Below are positions 11,370 to 22,787 of a stretch of DNA of 64,000 nt, one piece after another. Every line of letters starts with the position of its first letter. Positions within the stretch are counted from its first letter, which is position 1. Source of the DNA: Sphingomonas palmae. GTDB taxonomy: Bacteria > Pseudomonadota > Alphaproteobacteria > Sphingomonadales > Sphingomonadaceae. The notes beneath the pieces are model-generated. The model was not told the origin of the DNA, did no database searches, and saw only the letters and a program-made list of their open reading frames with translations. The DNA lies in the NCBI RefSeq assembly GCF_900109565.1, contig NZ_FNZZ01000001.1:372001-436000 (forward strand), written 5' to 3'. The position numbers and the translations under genes were made by a program.

Positions 11370-12419
11370 TCAGTACTTCTCCACCAGAACGTCGGTGTAC
11401 AATTCGGAAGGCTCCGGCTCGGGGGTGCTTTCGGCGAAGTCGGCGGACTCGTTCACCTGGCGGCGGATGTCCTGCTCGATCTTCTTCAACTCGTCCTCGG
11501 CGACGCCCTGCTCGGACAACAGCTTCTTGACGTGCTCGATCGGGTCGGACTTGTCGCGCACCGCCTGCACTTCGTCGCGCGAGCGATATTTGGCGGGATC
11601 GGACATCGAGTGGCCGCGATAGCGATAGGTCTTCATCTCGAGGATGATCGGCCCCTTGCCCGCACGCACCCAGGCGAGCGCCTCTTCCGCCGCACCGCGC
11701 GCCGCCAGCACGTCCATGCCGTCGATCTGCAGGCCCGGGATGCGGAAGCTCTCGCCGCGGCGATACAGCTGGTCCTCGGCCGAGGCGCGATTGACGCTGG
11801 TGCCCATCGCGTACTGGTTGTTCTCGATCACGTAGATGATCGGCAGCTTCCACAGCTCGGCCATGTTGAAGCTCTCGTACACCTGGCCCTGGTTCGCCGC
11901 ACCGTCGCCGAAATAGGCGAGCGCGACGCCGCCGTCGTTCCGGTACTTGTGCGCGAACGCGAGCCCCGTGCCGAGCGACACCTGCGCGCCGACGATGCCG
12001 TGCCCGCCGTAGAACTTATGCTCGACGCTGAACATGTGCATCGAGCCGCCCTTGCCCTTCGAGATGCCGGCCTGACGCCCGGTCAGCTCCGCCATCACGT
12101 CCTTGGGCGGGATACCGCACAGCAGCATGTGGCCGTGGTCGCGGTAGCCGGTGATGACCGAGTCATCGCCCGACAGCGCCGATTGCAGCCCGACCGCAAC
12201 CGCTTCCTGGCCGATGTAAAGGTGGCAGAAACCGCCGATCAGGCCGAGGCCGTAGAGCTGTCCCGCCTTCTCCTCGAAGCGGCGGATCAGCAGCATCTGC
12301 TCGTAAAACTTCAGCAGCTCGTCCTTCGACGCCGCATAGGGCTGCGGCTCGTTCGGACGCTCGCGATTGGACGTAGGTGGCTCGCTTGGCGCGGGTGCGC
12401 GGGCGGGGGCTTTGGCCAC
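11370..12419 (-). CDS. pdhA: Pyruvate dehydrogenase E1 component subunit alpha
   Basis: About 349 aa. E1 alpha binds thiamine diphosphate; its binding motif runs from GDGAANQGQ to [10 protein letters not shown]. The phosphorylation-loop equivalent is [15 protein letters not shown]. The frame is open to 12485, but GTG at 12419 ([13 protein letters not shown]) has a good GAGG ribosome site about nine bases upstream and gives a normal length with an Ala/Pro-rich N terminus. It is the first gene of the pdhA-pdhB operon, divergent from the MFS transporter, with about 145 bases between the starts. Confidence 0.97.
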   Translation of the reverse strand: MAKAPARAPAPSEPPTSNRERPNEPQPYAASKDELLKFYEQMLLIRRFEEKAGQLYGLGLIGGFCHLYIGQEAVAVGLQSALSGDDSVITGYRDHGHMLLCGIPPKDVMAELTGRQAGISKGKGGSMHMFSVEHKFYGGHGIVGAQVSLGTGLAFAHKYRNDGGVALAYFGDGAANQGQVYESFNMAELWKLPIIYVIENNQYAMGTSVNRASAEDQLYRRGESFRIPGLQIDGMDVLAARGAAEEALAWVRAGKGPIILEMKTYRYRGHSMSDPAKYRSRDEVQAVRDKSDPIEHVKKLLSEQGVAEDELKKIEQDIRRQVNESADFAESTPEPEPSELYTDVLVEKY

Positions 12420-12563
12420 GGACAAAAACCTCGTACCTGGGGAAAGGGATGCGGGCCTATAGGCGCGATTGCGCGGCGGCTGCAACGCTTGCCGCTACGA
12501 CAGGCTTGCGGGCCGGTGTGGGTGGTTGCCTCAAGCTGCCCCCCCGCCTAAGCCGCGGCCCAG

Positions 12564-13840
12564 ATGGAACAGACCGTGCACCCGCTGCGCATTGCCAATT
12601 TCCGCGCCTATTGGCTGTCGCGCTTCGCCGGCACCATCGCGATCAGCGCGCAGGCGATCATCATCGGCTGGCAGGTCTACGGCCTTGCGCGGCAGACGAT
12701 GGCGGTCGAGCAGGCGGCGTTCCTGCTCGGCATGATCGGGTTGGTCCAGTTCGTGCCGCTTTTCTTGCTGACGCCGGTTGTCGGGCTCGTCGCTGACAGC
12801 GTCGATCGTCGCTGGATCGTGCGCGGCACCACCGCCTTGCTCTGCACCGTCGCGGCGACGCTCGGCTACCTCACCTACACGGACGCGCTCACACTACCCG
12901 CCCTGTTCGGCGCCGCCGTGCTGGTCGGGGTCGCGCGCGCCTTTTCTGGCCCGGCCTATTCCGCGCTCGCGCCCAATCTGGTGCCAAAGGAAAGTCTACC
13001 GACCGCGATTGCGATCAGCTCGATCGCGTGGCAGACCGGCACGATCGTGGGGCCGAGCGTCGGCGGGTTCCTCTACGGCCTGCATCCCGACCTCGCCTAC
13101 GCGATCGTGTCGGGCATGCTGCTGCTCGCACTCGGTCTCATGTTTCTGATCGGGCGCGTGCCGCAGCCGCCGGCACAGAGGGATCGCCGCCCGATGCAGC
13201 GCATCCTCGACGGGTTCCAGTACGTGCGGCAGAACCGGCTGGTCCTCGCCGCGATCACGCTCGACCTTTTCGCGGTCATGCTGGCGGGTGCGACCGCACT
13301 GCTGCCGATCTACGCGCGCGACATCCTGCACGTCGGCGCGACCGGCCTGGGCTTCCTCGCTGCCGGCATGGGGATCGGCGCCGCCTCGACCGCCTTGTGG
13401 TTCTCGTTCAATCCGATGAAGCACAATGTCGGGGTCAAGATGCTGATCGCGGTCGTCGTGTTCGGCGCAGCGATCCTGACGTTTGGCGTCTCGCGCTCGT
13501 TCTGGCTCAGTCTGGTCGCGCTGATCATCGCCGGTGGCGCCGACATGGTGTCTGTCTACGTGCGCACCTCGCTGATCCAGCTGCACACACCCGACGCGAT
13601 GCGCGGCCGCGTCAGCGCGGTGTCGCAGCTGACCATCTCGGCCTCGAACGAGCTCGGCGAGGCGGAGAGCGGCTTTCTCGCGTCGTTGCTGGGACCGGTC
13701 GGCGCCGTAGTGGCAGGCGGCGTGGGCGCCATCGCGATCACGCTTGTCTGGGCGCGACTTTTCCCCGAACTCAAGAATGCACGGACCTTTGACCCGCCCG
13801 AGGCGCTAGAGCCCGGACCGCAGAACGGAGGCATACAGCC

Positions 13841-13844
<4 letters not shown>
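12564..13844 (+). CDS. MFS transporter (EntS/DHA3-like)
   Basis: 426-aa major facilitator with about 12 hydrophobic helices. The N terminus, [23 protein letters not shown], and the loop [14 protein letters not shown] fit the DHA3/EntS exporter branch. The central cytoplasmic loop is charged ([23 protein letters not shown]). The substrate cannot be read from sequence. Its stop overlaps the cysK start by four bases (ATGA), so it is co-translated with cysteine synthase. That would suit export of a cysteine-related metabolite, but this is only an inference from position. Confidence 0.9.
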
Positions 13845-14757
<913 letters not shown>

Positions 14758-14761
<4 letters not shown>

Positions 14762-16128
14762 CCCCGCCACCATCGAGCGCGCAGGTTAGCCCTCGCCTGC
14801 GCGCCATCCTCTCACTCGTCGGTATCGCGGCGGTGGCCGTGCCCGCGTGGGTGGTGACGCACCCGCCCGCGATGCAGCACCGTCCCGCGGCGCTGCGCGC
14901 GCTCGCCAAGCGCAAGGTGGTGCCTGCTACCGTGCTCCCGCCGGTCGGGCCGGTCGAACTCGTCGACCTGACCCCGCAGGACGCGAAGGCGTTCAACGAC
15001 GGCGTGCCGTTCGTCACCGGCCCGAACCCGGCCGCGCGGCCATTCCGCATCGCCGGCGACGCCGCCAGCATCGCGCGCGCGACCGACTGCCTGGCTGCCG
15101 CAGAAATCTACGAAGCGGGCAACGACCCTGAGGGACAGCGCGCGGTCGCGCAGGTGGTGCTCAACCGGCTGCGCCACCCCGCCTTTCCGAAAACGGTGTG
15201 CGGCGTCGTGTTCGAGGGGCAGGAGCGCGCCACCGGCTGCCAGTTCACCTTCACCTGCGACGGTGCGCTGACGCGCTGGACACCCAGCGAGACGATGCTG
15301 CGCGATGCCCGCGCGCGTGCCACGCAGGCGCTGAGCGGGCGCGTGTACAAGCCGGTCGGCTATTCGACGCACTATCACACCGACTGGGTGGTGCCGTACT
15401 GGCAGTCGAGCCTCGACAAGGTTGCGGCCGTCCACAGCCACCTGTTCTTCCGCTGGGCAGGCTGGTGGGGCACGCCGCCCGCGTTCAACCGCACCGTAGG
15501 CTCGGTCGAGCCGAGCATCCCGAAGCTCGCCGCGATCTCCGACGCCCACCGGCTGGCCGACGCGATCGACGAAGCGGAAGACGCGCTCGCCGCGGCGATG
15601 CCGCTGTTCGCCGACCTGCCCGCAGGCGCACAGCCGGCCGCCGCTCCCCTGCCGCTCGCGCAACCCGGCGCGTTGAAGCCGGTGATAGAGGATACCGACA
15701 CGTTCCTGGTCGTCATCGACCCGCGACAGGCAGACGCATGGCCGGCGCTGGCGCAGCGCGCCTGCGGCGATCGCCCGCACTGCAAGCTGATGGGCTGGGC
15801 CGACGCGCGGCTCGTTCCCGCCTCGGCGACGATCGCGCCGCAGCAATATGCCACGATGGGGTTCAGCTACCTGCGCGACCGCGCCAACGGCTTCGACCGT
15901 GCCTTGTGGAATTGCAGCCAGTTCAGGCGCGCCGATCCGACCCAGTGCATGCGTGGGCGCGGCGCCTTGACTGCGGTCCCGGTTAGCCGCCCCGCGTCAA
16001 ATGACGTCACGCCGCCTCGTGGCCCCGCCGCGCTCCCCGGTGTTCGCCGCAGCTCCACGCCGGCGGCGGCACCAGCGCCACCGGCGGCGAAAGCCGATGC
16101 AACAGCAGGTCAGACCGCCGTTCAGTGA
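14758..16128 (+). CDS. Cell wall hydrolase, SleB (Hydrolase_2) domain
   Basis: 456 aa. An N-terminal signal-anchor helix ([17 protein letters not shown]) is followed by a SleB-type hydrolase domain at about residues 115-235. Visible marks are [39 protein letters not shown] and the [15 protein letters not shown] segment. SleB-family enzymes cleave peptidoglycan (lytic transglycosylase or amidase type). The C-terminal half is Ala/Pro-rich and not recognised, and contains two Cys pairs. The GTG start overlaps the cysK stop. A role in wall remodelling is inferred from the domain; spore germination does not apply in this lineage. Confidence 0.87.
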
Positions 16129-16153
16129 CGCGCACCGAACGGCGGTGATACCC

Positions 16154-17956
16154 TCAGGCTGCCGCGAACATTTCGACCGGCAGCGCCATGATCGCCTCGA
16201 CCCCACCCTCGATTTTGCGGCGCAGCGCACCCGCCTCGGGCAGGACGCGTTCGGCAAAGTAGCGCGCGGTCACCAGCTTGGCGTCGAGGAAGGCTGCGTC
16301 GCCCTCGCCCGCCGCCTTCAACCGCGCCGCGGCCGACGCCATGCGCAGCCACATCAATCCGACCGCGACGACGCCGACCAGGTGCATGTACGGCACCGCA
16401 CCTGCACCGATGTTGTTCGGGTTCTTCATGCCGTTCGTCATGAACCACATCGTCGCGCCCTGCAGCTCGCCTGCCGCTTTCTCCAGACGCGCGGCGAAAT
16501 CGGCGGTCGCCTCGTCCTGCTTGCCCGCGGCGATCTCCTCGGTCACCATCTTGCCGAACGCCATTACTGCGCGGCCACCGTTCTGCGCCAGCTTGCGCCC
16601 CGCGAGATCCATCGCCTGCACGCCATTCGTGCCTTCGTAGATCTGCGCGATCCGCGCGTCGCGGACGTACTGCTCCATCCCCCATTCCTGGATGTAGCCG
16701 TGCCCGCCATAGACCTGCTGCGCGTTGGTCGCGATCTCATAGCCCTTGTCGGTGCCGACGCCCTTGATCACCGGGGTGAGCAGACCAATCAGGTCGCCGG
16801 CGAGCTGGCGCTCCTCCTCGCTCTCCGCATTGTGCTCCAGATCGACCTGGAGCGCCCCCCACAGACACAGTGCACGCAACCCCTCGATCCACGCCTTCGC
16901 GTCCATCAGCATGCGGCGCACGTCGGGGTGGACGAACAGCGAATCGGCCTTCTCGTTCGGTTCGGCCGGTCCGGTCAGCGCGCGGCCCTGACGACGGTCC
17001 TTCGCATATTGCACCGCATTCTGGTACGCGGTCTCCGCAACGCCCAGCCCCTGCAAGCCGACGCCTAGCCGCGCCGCGTTCATCATGATGAACATAGCGG
17101 CCAGGCCCTTCATCTCCTCGCCAACCAGCCAGCCGGTCGCCCCGTCATAGTTCATTACGCAGGTGGCGTTGCCGTGAATGCCCATCTTGTGCTCGATCGA
17201 GCCGCACGAGACCGCGTTGCGCTCACCCAACGAGCCGTCTTCATTGACCAGCACCTTGGGCACGACGAACAGCGAGATGCCCTTCGACGTGTCGGGCGCG
17301 CCCGGCGTCTTGGCGAGCACGAGGTGGATGATGTTGTCCGTCAGGTCGTGCTCACCCGCCGAGATGAAGATCTTCGTACCCGTGATCTGGTAGCTGCCGT
17401 CCGCCTGCGGCTCGGCGCGGGTGCGGATCAGACCGAGGTCGGTGCCGCACTGCGGCTCGGTCAGGTTCATCGTGCCGCCCCATTCGCCCGAGATCATCCG
17501 CGGCAGGTACTTTTCCTGCTGCTCGGGGCTGCCCTTCACCACCAGCGCGGCGATCGCACCGTGCGCGAGGCCGGGGTACATCGCGAACGCCATGTTGGCG
17601 CTGATCATATATTCCTGGAACGCGGTCGAGACGACGTGCGGCATCCCCTGTCCGCCGAACGCCTCGGGCGCGCTGAGCGTACCCCAGCCCGACTCGACGA
17701 ACTTGTCGTAGGCTTCCTTGAAGCCCTTGGGCGTCGTGACCGATCCGTCCTCGTGACGCGTGCACCCTTCCAGATCGCCCGACTGATTGAGCGGGAACAG
17801 CACCTCTGCGACGAAGCGGCCGCCCTCTTCCAGCACCGCGTCGACGGTGTCGGGCGTCGCGGCGGCAAAGCCTGCCACGTTGGCGTAGCGATCGAGCCCG
17901 ACGACATGCTCCAGCACGAAGCGCGTGTCGCGGACGGGGGGCGTATATTGCGGCAT
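16154..17956 (-). CDS. Acyl-CoA dehydrogenase with C-terminal extension
   Basis: 600-aa FAD-dependent acyl-CoA dehydrogenase of the long (DmdC/FadE-like) type. The N-terminal, beta-barrel and helical domains are followed by an extra C-terminal helical domain. Visible marks are GGTMNLTEPQCGTDLGLI at the flavin/substrate site, KIFISAGEHD, and the catalytic-Glu region IYEGTNGVQAMDLAGRKL. It probably catalyses alpha,beta-dehydrogenation of an acyl-CoA; chain-length preference cannot be told. It follows the MerR regulator by one base on the same strand, and its stop faces the SleB gene. Confidence 0.94.
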   Translation of the reverse strand: MPQYTPPVRDTRFVLEHVVGLDRYANVAGFAAATPDTVDAVLEEGGRFVAEVLFPLNQSGDLEGCTRHEDGSVTTPKGFKEAYDKFVESGWGTLSAPEAFGGQGMPHVVSTAFQEYMISANMAFAMYPGLAHGAIAALVVKGSPEQQEKYLPRMISGEWGGTMNLTEPQCGTDLGLIRTRAEPQADGSYQITGTKIFISAGEHDLTDNIIHLVLAKTPGAPDTSKGISLFVVPKVLVNEDGSLGERNAVSCGSIEHKMGIHGNATCVMNYDGATGWLVGEEMKGLAAMFIMMNAARLGVGLQGLGVAETAYQNAVQYAKDRRQGRALTGPAEPNEKADSLFVHPDVRRMLMDAKAWIEGLRALCLWGALQVDLEHNAESEEERQLAGDLIGLLTPVIKGVGTDKGYEIATNAQQVYGGHGYIQEWGMEQYVRDARIAQIYEGTNGVQAMDLAGRKLAQNGGRAVMAFGKMVTEEIAAGKQDEATADFAARLEKAAGELQGATMWFMTNGMKNPNNIGAGAVPYMHLVGVVAVGLMWLRMASAAARLKAAGEGDAAFLDAKLVTARYFAERVLPEAGALRRKIEGGVEAIMALPVEMFAAA

Positions 17957-17957
17957 G

Positions 17958-18389
17958 TCAGGCTTCCTTGGTCAGATCGGGTATCGGATGAGAGGTTTCG
18001 ATCACCGCGACGAACTCCTCGAGTTCGAGGATCGCGGCGTCGATGTCGGTGCGCTGCGCCTGGAGCGTTGCGATGCGTTCGCGGCAGCGCTCGATCGTGA
18101 TCGCACGCTGCGCGCGGCGTCCGTCGCCCAGATCATAGAGGTCGATCATCTGCCGAATGTCGGCCAGGCTGAACCCGACGCGCTTGCCGCGCAGGATCCA
18201 GGCGAGCCGCGCGCGATCGCGCTGCGAGTAGATGCGCGCGAGCCCGCGACGCTCCGGGCTGATCAGCCCTTCATCCTCGTAGAAACGCAGCGCCCGCGGC
18301 GTGATGCCGAACTCGGTCGACAGGTCCGAGATACTGAACTGCTCGCGATCATCGCGCGGCGGAACGACGGCATGGGCAACAGCGCTCAT
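17958..18389 (-). CDS. MerR-family transcriptional regulator
   Basis: 143 aa. An N-terminal MerR helix-turn-helix (FSISDLSTEFGITPRALRFYE) with the wing DEGLISPERRGLARIYSQRD is followed by a coiled dimerisation helix. No metal-binding cysteines are seen, so it resembles the fatty-acid/branched-chain catabolism subgroup (LiuR/PsrA-like MerR) rather than metal sensors. It lies one base upstream of the acyl-CoA dehydrogenase and is probably co-transcribed with it, so autoregulation together with the dehydrogenase is likely. Confidence 0.92.
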   Translation of the reverse strand: MSAVAHAVVPPRDDREQFSISDLSTEFGITPRALRFYEDEGLISPERRGLARIYSQRDRARLAWILRGKRVGFSLADIRQMIDLYDLGDGRRAQRAITIERCRERIATLQAQRTDIDAAILELEEFVAVIETSHPIPDLTKEA

Positions 18390-18421
18390 GCCAATCCACT
18401 TACCTTCCCTTTACGTGAACG

Positions 18422-18916
18422 TCAACCTGCGCAAAGCGGCTTTCCATCTGATCCGACGACCCGCGTTGCCTCCGACACGCTCTCGCTCAACCGGGCGGCG
18501 GACAATGCGGCGAGCGTCGCACGACCCTCGCACATCGTGTCGCACGCACCCGGCAATACGGCAGGAAACGCGATCGTGTCGCCATCGAGCGAGGCGACGA
18601 ACTCGCACCCGCCGCCCATCCGCACGTCCAGCTTGTCGCGTCCACGTGCGATGCCGCGCCCGGCGCAACGTTGCTGCTCGCCGAGATCGACCGATGCCCC
18701 GACACGGTACTGCCCCTCGCCTTGCGGAACCAAACACACCTTGTCCTCGCCGCTGCCGTACACGCCGGTTGGCACCACTCGTGTTGGATCGGCGACCATA
18801 CCGCTCGCGCGTGCTGCGCGTTCGAGCGCCGCACCCGCCCCGCTCTCCTGCTCGGCCGCGGGTTGCCGCCCGCACGCGCACAGCAGCAGGGTGACGGCGA
18901 TGGCATTCCGCTTCAT
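18422..18916 (-). CDS. Putative lipoprotein of unknown function
   Basis: 164 aa. A short basic-hydrophobic signal ([16 protein letters not shown]) ends in a lipobox-like LCAC, with Cys15 the probable lipidated residue. The mature part has several cysteines and a repeated Gly/Asp-rich pattern but no domain I recognise. The start overlaps the hisI stop by four bases, so it is translated with hisI although no metabolic link is evident. A same-length opposite-strand frame exists but lacks gene-like features. Confidence 0.75.
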   Translation of the reverse strand: MKRNAIAVTLLLCACGRQPAAEQESGAGAALERAARASGMVADPTRVVPTGVYGSGEDKVCLVPQGEGQYRVGASVDLGEQQRCAGRGIARGRDKLDVRMGGGCEFVASLDGDTIAFPAVLPGACDTMCEGRATLAALSAARLSESVSEATRVVGSDGKPLCAG

Positions 18917-19269
18917 CCAACCCGCTCGAGCACGTCATCGGACACGCGGCGATAGAAGCAACTGGTCGCACCGGTGTGACAGGCAGGACCCGCGGGCTCG
19001 ACGATCAGCCACAATGCGTCCTGATCGCAGTCGACGCGCATCTCAATTACGCGCATGACGTTGCCAGAGGTCTCGCCTTTCTTCCACAATCGCCCGCGAC
19101 TGCGCGACCAGAACGTCGCCTCACCGCTCGCCTGCGTCGCCGCAATCGCCTCCGCGTTCATATGCGCCACCATCAGCAGCGCACCGCTGCGGTCGCTCAC
19201 CACCGCCGTGACGAGTCCGCTGGCGTCGAACTTGGGTTGAAAGGTGGTGCCCTGCTCTCGATCGTCCAT
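18913..19269 (-). CDS. hisI: Phosphoribosyl-AMP cyclohydrolase
   Basis: 118-aa HisI, the third step of histidine biosynthesis (opening of the PR-AMP purine ring). Family marks are [32 protein letters not shown] and the zinc cysteines in [15 protein letters not shown]. The PR-ATP pyrophosphatase (HisE) domain is absent, so this is the monofunctional form. The open frame runs to 19443, but ATG at 19269 (MDDREQG) matches the family N terminus. It is divergent from purF across about 120 bases. Confidence 0.96.
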   Translation of the reverse strand: MDDREQGTTFQPKFDASGLVTAVVSDRSGALLMVAHMNAEAIAATQASGEATFWSRSRGRLWKKGETSGNVMRVIEMRVDCDQDALWLIVEPAGPACHTGATSCFYRRVSDDVLERVG

Positions 19270-19390
19270 CCCCGAGCGATAGCGGTGTTCGAGCTCAGGC
19301 GACAGGGCGGCGGTGTAGGATGACATTCCCGCGACAACCGCTATATGCGGCCGCGCACCCCGCGAGCCCCCTAACGCGAGCTTCAGCCCC

Positions 19391-20848
19391 ATGCTGACCA
19401 CACATCCGTTCGACGACGACCATCTGCACGAGGAGTGCGGCATATTCGGTGTGTCGCAAACCGAAGGCGCCGCGGCACTGGTGGCACTCGGCCTTCACGC
19501 GCTCCAGCATCGCGGGCAGGAAGCAGCGGGGATCACCACCTTCGACGGCGCCATGTTCCACACGCACCGCGCGATGGGTCACGTGGCAGGCAATTTCGAC
19601 CGCGACGACGTGATCCGCTCGCTGCCGGGCCAGGTCGCCTGCGGGCACGTCCGCTACTCGACCACTGGCGAGACCGCGCTGCGCAACGTGCAGCCGCTCT
19701 ATGCCGAACTGTCGTCGGGCGGTTTCGCGATCGCGCATAACGGCAATCTGTCGAACGCGATGAAGCTGCGCCGCGAACTCGTTCGGCGCGGTTCGATCTT
19801 CCAATCGACCTCGGACACCGAAACGATCATCCACCTGGTCGCAACGTCCAGCTATCGCACGCTGCTCGACCGCTTCATCGACGCGCTGAAGCAGATCGAG
19901 GGCGCCTACGCGCTGATCGTGATGACGCCCGAGGGGATGATCGCGTGTCGCGACCCGCTCGGCATCCGCCCGCTCGTCATGGGTAAGCTCGACGACGCGG
20001 TCATCTTCGCCTCCGAATCGGTCGCGCTCGACGTTGTCGGCGCGGAGTTCGTGCGCGAAGTCGAACCCGGCGAACTCGTCATCGTACAGGGTAGTGAGAC
20101 ACGCTCGGTGCATCCGTTCGCGCCACTGTCGCCGCGCCCGTGCATCTTTGAATGGGTGTATTTCTCCCGCCCCGACTCGATCGTCGACGACCAGTCGATC
20201 TATTCGGTGCGCAAGAACATCGGCGCGCAGCTCGCGATCGAGGCGCCGGTCGAGGCCGATCTCGTCATTCCAGTGCCCGATTCCGGCGTACCTGCCGCGA
20301 TCGGCTATGCGCAGGAAAGCGGGCTTCCCTTCGAGCTCGGGATCATCCGCTCGCACTATGTCGGACGCACCTTCATCCAGCCGGGCGACAAGGTCCGCCA
20401 CCTGGGCGTAAAATTGAAGCACAACGCCAACCGCGCGCTGATCAAGGGCAAGCGCGTCGTGCTGATCGACGACTCGATCGTACGCGGAACGACCAGCCTG
20501 AAGATCGTCCAGATGATGCGCGAAGCCGGTGCGGCTGAGGTGCACATGCGGATCGCCTCCCCGCCGACGCGCCACTCATGCTTCTACGGCGTCGATACGC
20601 CCGAACGCGCCAAGCTGCTCGCCGCCAAGCACGACTTGGGCGGGATGACCGACTTCATCCACGCCGACAGCCTGGCCTTCGTCTCGATCGACGGCCTGTA
20701 CAAGGCGCTGGGTGAGACGCACCGCGCCGACATTCGTCCGAAATACTGCGACGCGTGCTTCACCGGCGACTATCCCACCAGCCTGACCGATCACGACGAC
20801 ACGACGGCCGTTGATCAATTCGCGCTACTGGCAGAACGAGTGAACTGA
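19391..20848 (+). CDS. purF: Amidophosphoribosyltransferase
   Basis: 485-aa PurF, the first committed step of purine synthesis (PRPP + glutamine to phosphoribosylamine). The N-terminal glutaminase nucleophile is Cys16 in EECGIFGV, so residues 1-15 form a short propeptide that must be removed. The PRPP motif [14 protein letters not shown] is clear, and GHVRYSTTG and HNGNLSNA are intact. C-terminal [11 protein letters not shown] suggests the iron-sulfur (Bacillus-type) PurF class. An SDR gene follows after one base. Confidence 0.97.
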   Translation: MLTTHPFDDDHLHEECGIFGVSQTEGAAALVALGLHALQHRGQEAAGITTFDGAMFHTHRAMGHVAGNFDRDDVIRSLPGQVACGHVRYSTTGETALRNVQPLYAELSSGGFAIAHNGNLSNAMKLRRELVRRGSIFQSTSDTETIIHLVATSSYRTLLDRFIDALKQIEGAYALIVMTPEGMIACRDPLGIRPLVMGKLDDAVIFASESVALDVVGAEFVREVEPGELVIVQGSETRSVHPFAPLSPRPCIFEWVYFSRPDSIVDDQSIYSVRKNIGAQLAIEAPVEADLVIPVPDSGVPAAIGYAQESGLPFELGIIRSHYVGRTFIQPGDKVRHLGVKLKHNANRALIKGKRVVLIDDSIVRGTTSLKIVQMMREAGAAEVHMRIASPPTRHSCFYGVDTPERAKLLAAKHDLGGMTDFIHADSLAFVSIDGLYKALGETHRADIRPKYCDACFTGDYPTSLTDHDDTTAVDQFALLAERVN

Positions 20849-20849
20849 T

Positions 20850-21560
20850 TTGACCAAGGGACTGGAAGGCAAGCTCGCGCTGGTGACCGGCGCGAGCCGC
20901 GGTATCGGTGCGGCCACCGCGATCGCGCTGGCGGCGCAGGGCGCGCACGTCGTCATCACCGCGCGCACCGCGAAGGACCTGGAAGCGGTCGAGGAGCGCA
21001 TCTTCGACGCGGGCGGGTCGGCGACGATCGCACCGCTCGACCTGACGCAGACCGATTCGATCGCGCGACTGGCGACGGCCGTGGCAGACCGGTGGAACGC
21101 GCTCGACGTACTGGTGCTGAACGCAGGCATGCTCGGGCAGCTTGCCGCCGTACCGGCGATCGATCCCAAGGAACTGGCGCAGGTTCTGACGCTCAACGTG
21201 TCAGCGCAAGTCGCGATGATCCAGGCCTTCGACCCGCTGTTGCGGCGGTCGGACGGTGCACGGGTGATCGGCGTCACCTCGTCGGTCGGCGCCAAGCCGC
21301 GCGCCTATTGGGGCGCGTACGGCGCGTCGAAGGCCGCGTTCGACACGATGCTCGGCGCGTACGGCGACGAGATGGTCGAGGTGAGCAAGGTGCGCACCGC
21401 GATCCTCGATCCCGGTGCCACGCGCACCAAGATGCGCGCGCGCGCCTATCCGGGTGAGGACCCTGCCTCGGTCAAGCCGCCCGAGGCCGTGGCCGACCGG
21501 ATCGTGCGGCTGGCGATCGACGGTTTTCCCGCCGGTCACCGCGAGCGGGTAGAGGCGTGA
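20850..21560 (+). CDS. Short-chain dehydrogenase/reductase (YciK-like)
   Basis: 236-aa classical SDR. The NAD(P)-binding motif TGASRGIG is at about residues 13-20, NAG at VLNAGMLG, and the catalytic Ser-Tyr-Lys comprises VTSSVG, then YGASKAAF. The start is TTG at 20850, one base after the purF stop, so it probably shares the purF transcript. The substrate is unknown. The stop faces the cyclopropane fatty-acid synthase gene four bases away. Confidence 0.92.
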   Translation: MTKGLEGKLALVTGASRGIGAATAIALAAQGAHVVITARTAKDLEAVEERIFDAGGSATIAPLDLTQTDSIARLATAVADRWNALDVLVLNAGMLGQLAAVPAIDPKELAQVLTLNVSAQVAMIQAFDPLLRRSDGARVIGVTSSVGAKPRAYWGAYGASKAAFDTMLGAYGDEMVEVSKVRTAILDPGATRTKMRARAYPGEDPASVKPPEAVADRIVRLAIDGFPAGHRERVEA

Positions 21561-21563
21561 CGC

Positions 21564-22775
21564 TCAACGCTTGACCAGCGTCACCTGCGCGACGTCGATG
21601 CCGCCGCCGCGAAAGCCACCCTCGCAGTACATCAGGTAGAATTGCCACAGCCGCTGGAAACGCGCATCGAAGCGCGGCGGCAGGCGACCTCCGCGCGCGG
21701 CCACGTCGAAGCGATCGCGCCACTGCCGCAGCGTCTCGGCATAGTCGAGCCCGAACGCGTGCCGGTCACGCCACTCAAGCTCGTTCGCCTCCGCGATGCG
21801 TCGAAAGCGCGATTCCGACAGCAGCAAGCCGCCGGGGAAAACATAGCGCTGGATGAAATCGACACCACCCGCGTAGGGGTCGAACACGTCGTCGGCAATT
21901 GAGATGTACTGGATCGCCGCGCGGCCACCTGGCTTCAGCACGCGCGCGATCGTCTGCAGATAGGCGGGCCAGTACGCCTCGCCCACAGCCTCGACCATCT
22001 CGATGCTCGCCACCGCGTCGAACGTACCGGTCACGTCGCGATAGTCGGTCAGCGACACGGTCACGCCGGGCAAGCCGCGCGCCGCGACATGCTCCTGCTG
22101 CTCGGTTGACAGCGTCAGCGCGTGAACCTGCACCCCGGCCGCCGCAGCAGTGGCGGCGAACGAGCCCCATCCGCAGCCGATCTCCAGCACCCGCTCGCCC
22201 GCCTTCGCACCCGTCCGGTCGAGGATCGCGTCGAGCTTGCGCTGCTGGCCACGGGCAAGCGGCTCGTCGGCGTGGGCGAAGATTGCCGACGAGTAGGTCA
22301 GCGTCTCGTCCAGCCACTCGCGGTAGAAATCGTTGCCGAGGTCGTAATGCGCGGCGATGTTGCGACGTGCGCCGCGGCGATCGTTGCGGCGCACCGTGTG
22401 AAATACACGCGCGGCAAGCTTCGCCCCACGCTTGGCCCGCGCGGTGTCGCCCAGAGCGACGCGATTGCGCATGAACAGGTCGAAGATCGGCACGAGGTTG
22501 GGGCTCGACCAGTCGCCCGCTTCCCAGCCCTCGTACCAGCCGATCGACCCTGCCGAGACGAGCCGCCACAGCGCACGCCAGCGGTGAACCGAAACGATCG
22601 CGACCGGACCGTCGGTACGCCCGCCGAGCAGTCGATGCGTGCCGTCGGGCAGCGTCGCCTCGATCGCACCTTCGACCAGCCCGGCATCGATGCGGTCGAG
22701 AACGCGGTGGAACAAGGGCGCGGTCAGCCCGGAAAAGCGGCTCGCGCGCGAAGGCTGTCGAACGGAAGCGTCCAT
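21564..22775 (-). CDS. cfa: Cyclopropane-fatty-acyl-phospholipid synthase family methyltransferase
   Basis: 403-aa SAM-dependent methyltransferase of the CFA/mycolic-acid-synthase family. The SAM site VLEIGCGWGSFAATAA, the AHYDLGNDFYREWLDETLTYSSA segment and SIEMVEAVGEAYWPAY are typical. It adds a methylene bridge to unsaturated membrane acyl chains, a stress and stationary-phase modification. It is the last gene of an HDAC-like/photolyase/cfa run on the minus strand, 12 bases after the photolyase stop, so the three are probably co-transcribed. Confidence 0.94.
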   Translation of the reverse strand: MDASVRQPSRASRFSGLTAPLFHRVLDRIDAGLVEGAIEATLPDGTHRLLGGRTDGPVAIVSVHRWRALWRLVSAGSIGWYEGWEAGDWSSPNLVPIFDLFMRNRVALGDTARAKRGAKLAARVFHTVRRNDRRGARRNIAAHYDLGNDFYREWLDETLTYSSAIFAHADEPLARGQQRKLDAILDRTGAKAGERVLEIGCGWGSFAATAAAAGVQVHALTLSTEQQEHVAARGLPGVTVSLTDYRDVTGTFDAVASIEMVEAVGEAYWPAYLQTIARVLKPGGRAAIQYISIADDVFDPYAGGVDFIQRYVFPGGLLLSESRFRRIAEANELEWRDRHAFGLDYAETLRQWRDRFDVAARGGRLPPRFDARFQRLWQFYLMYCEGGFRGGGIDVAQVTLVKR

Positions 22776-22787
22776 AGGACGCGGCGG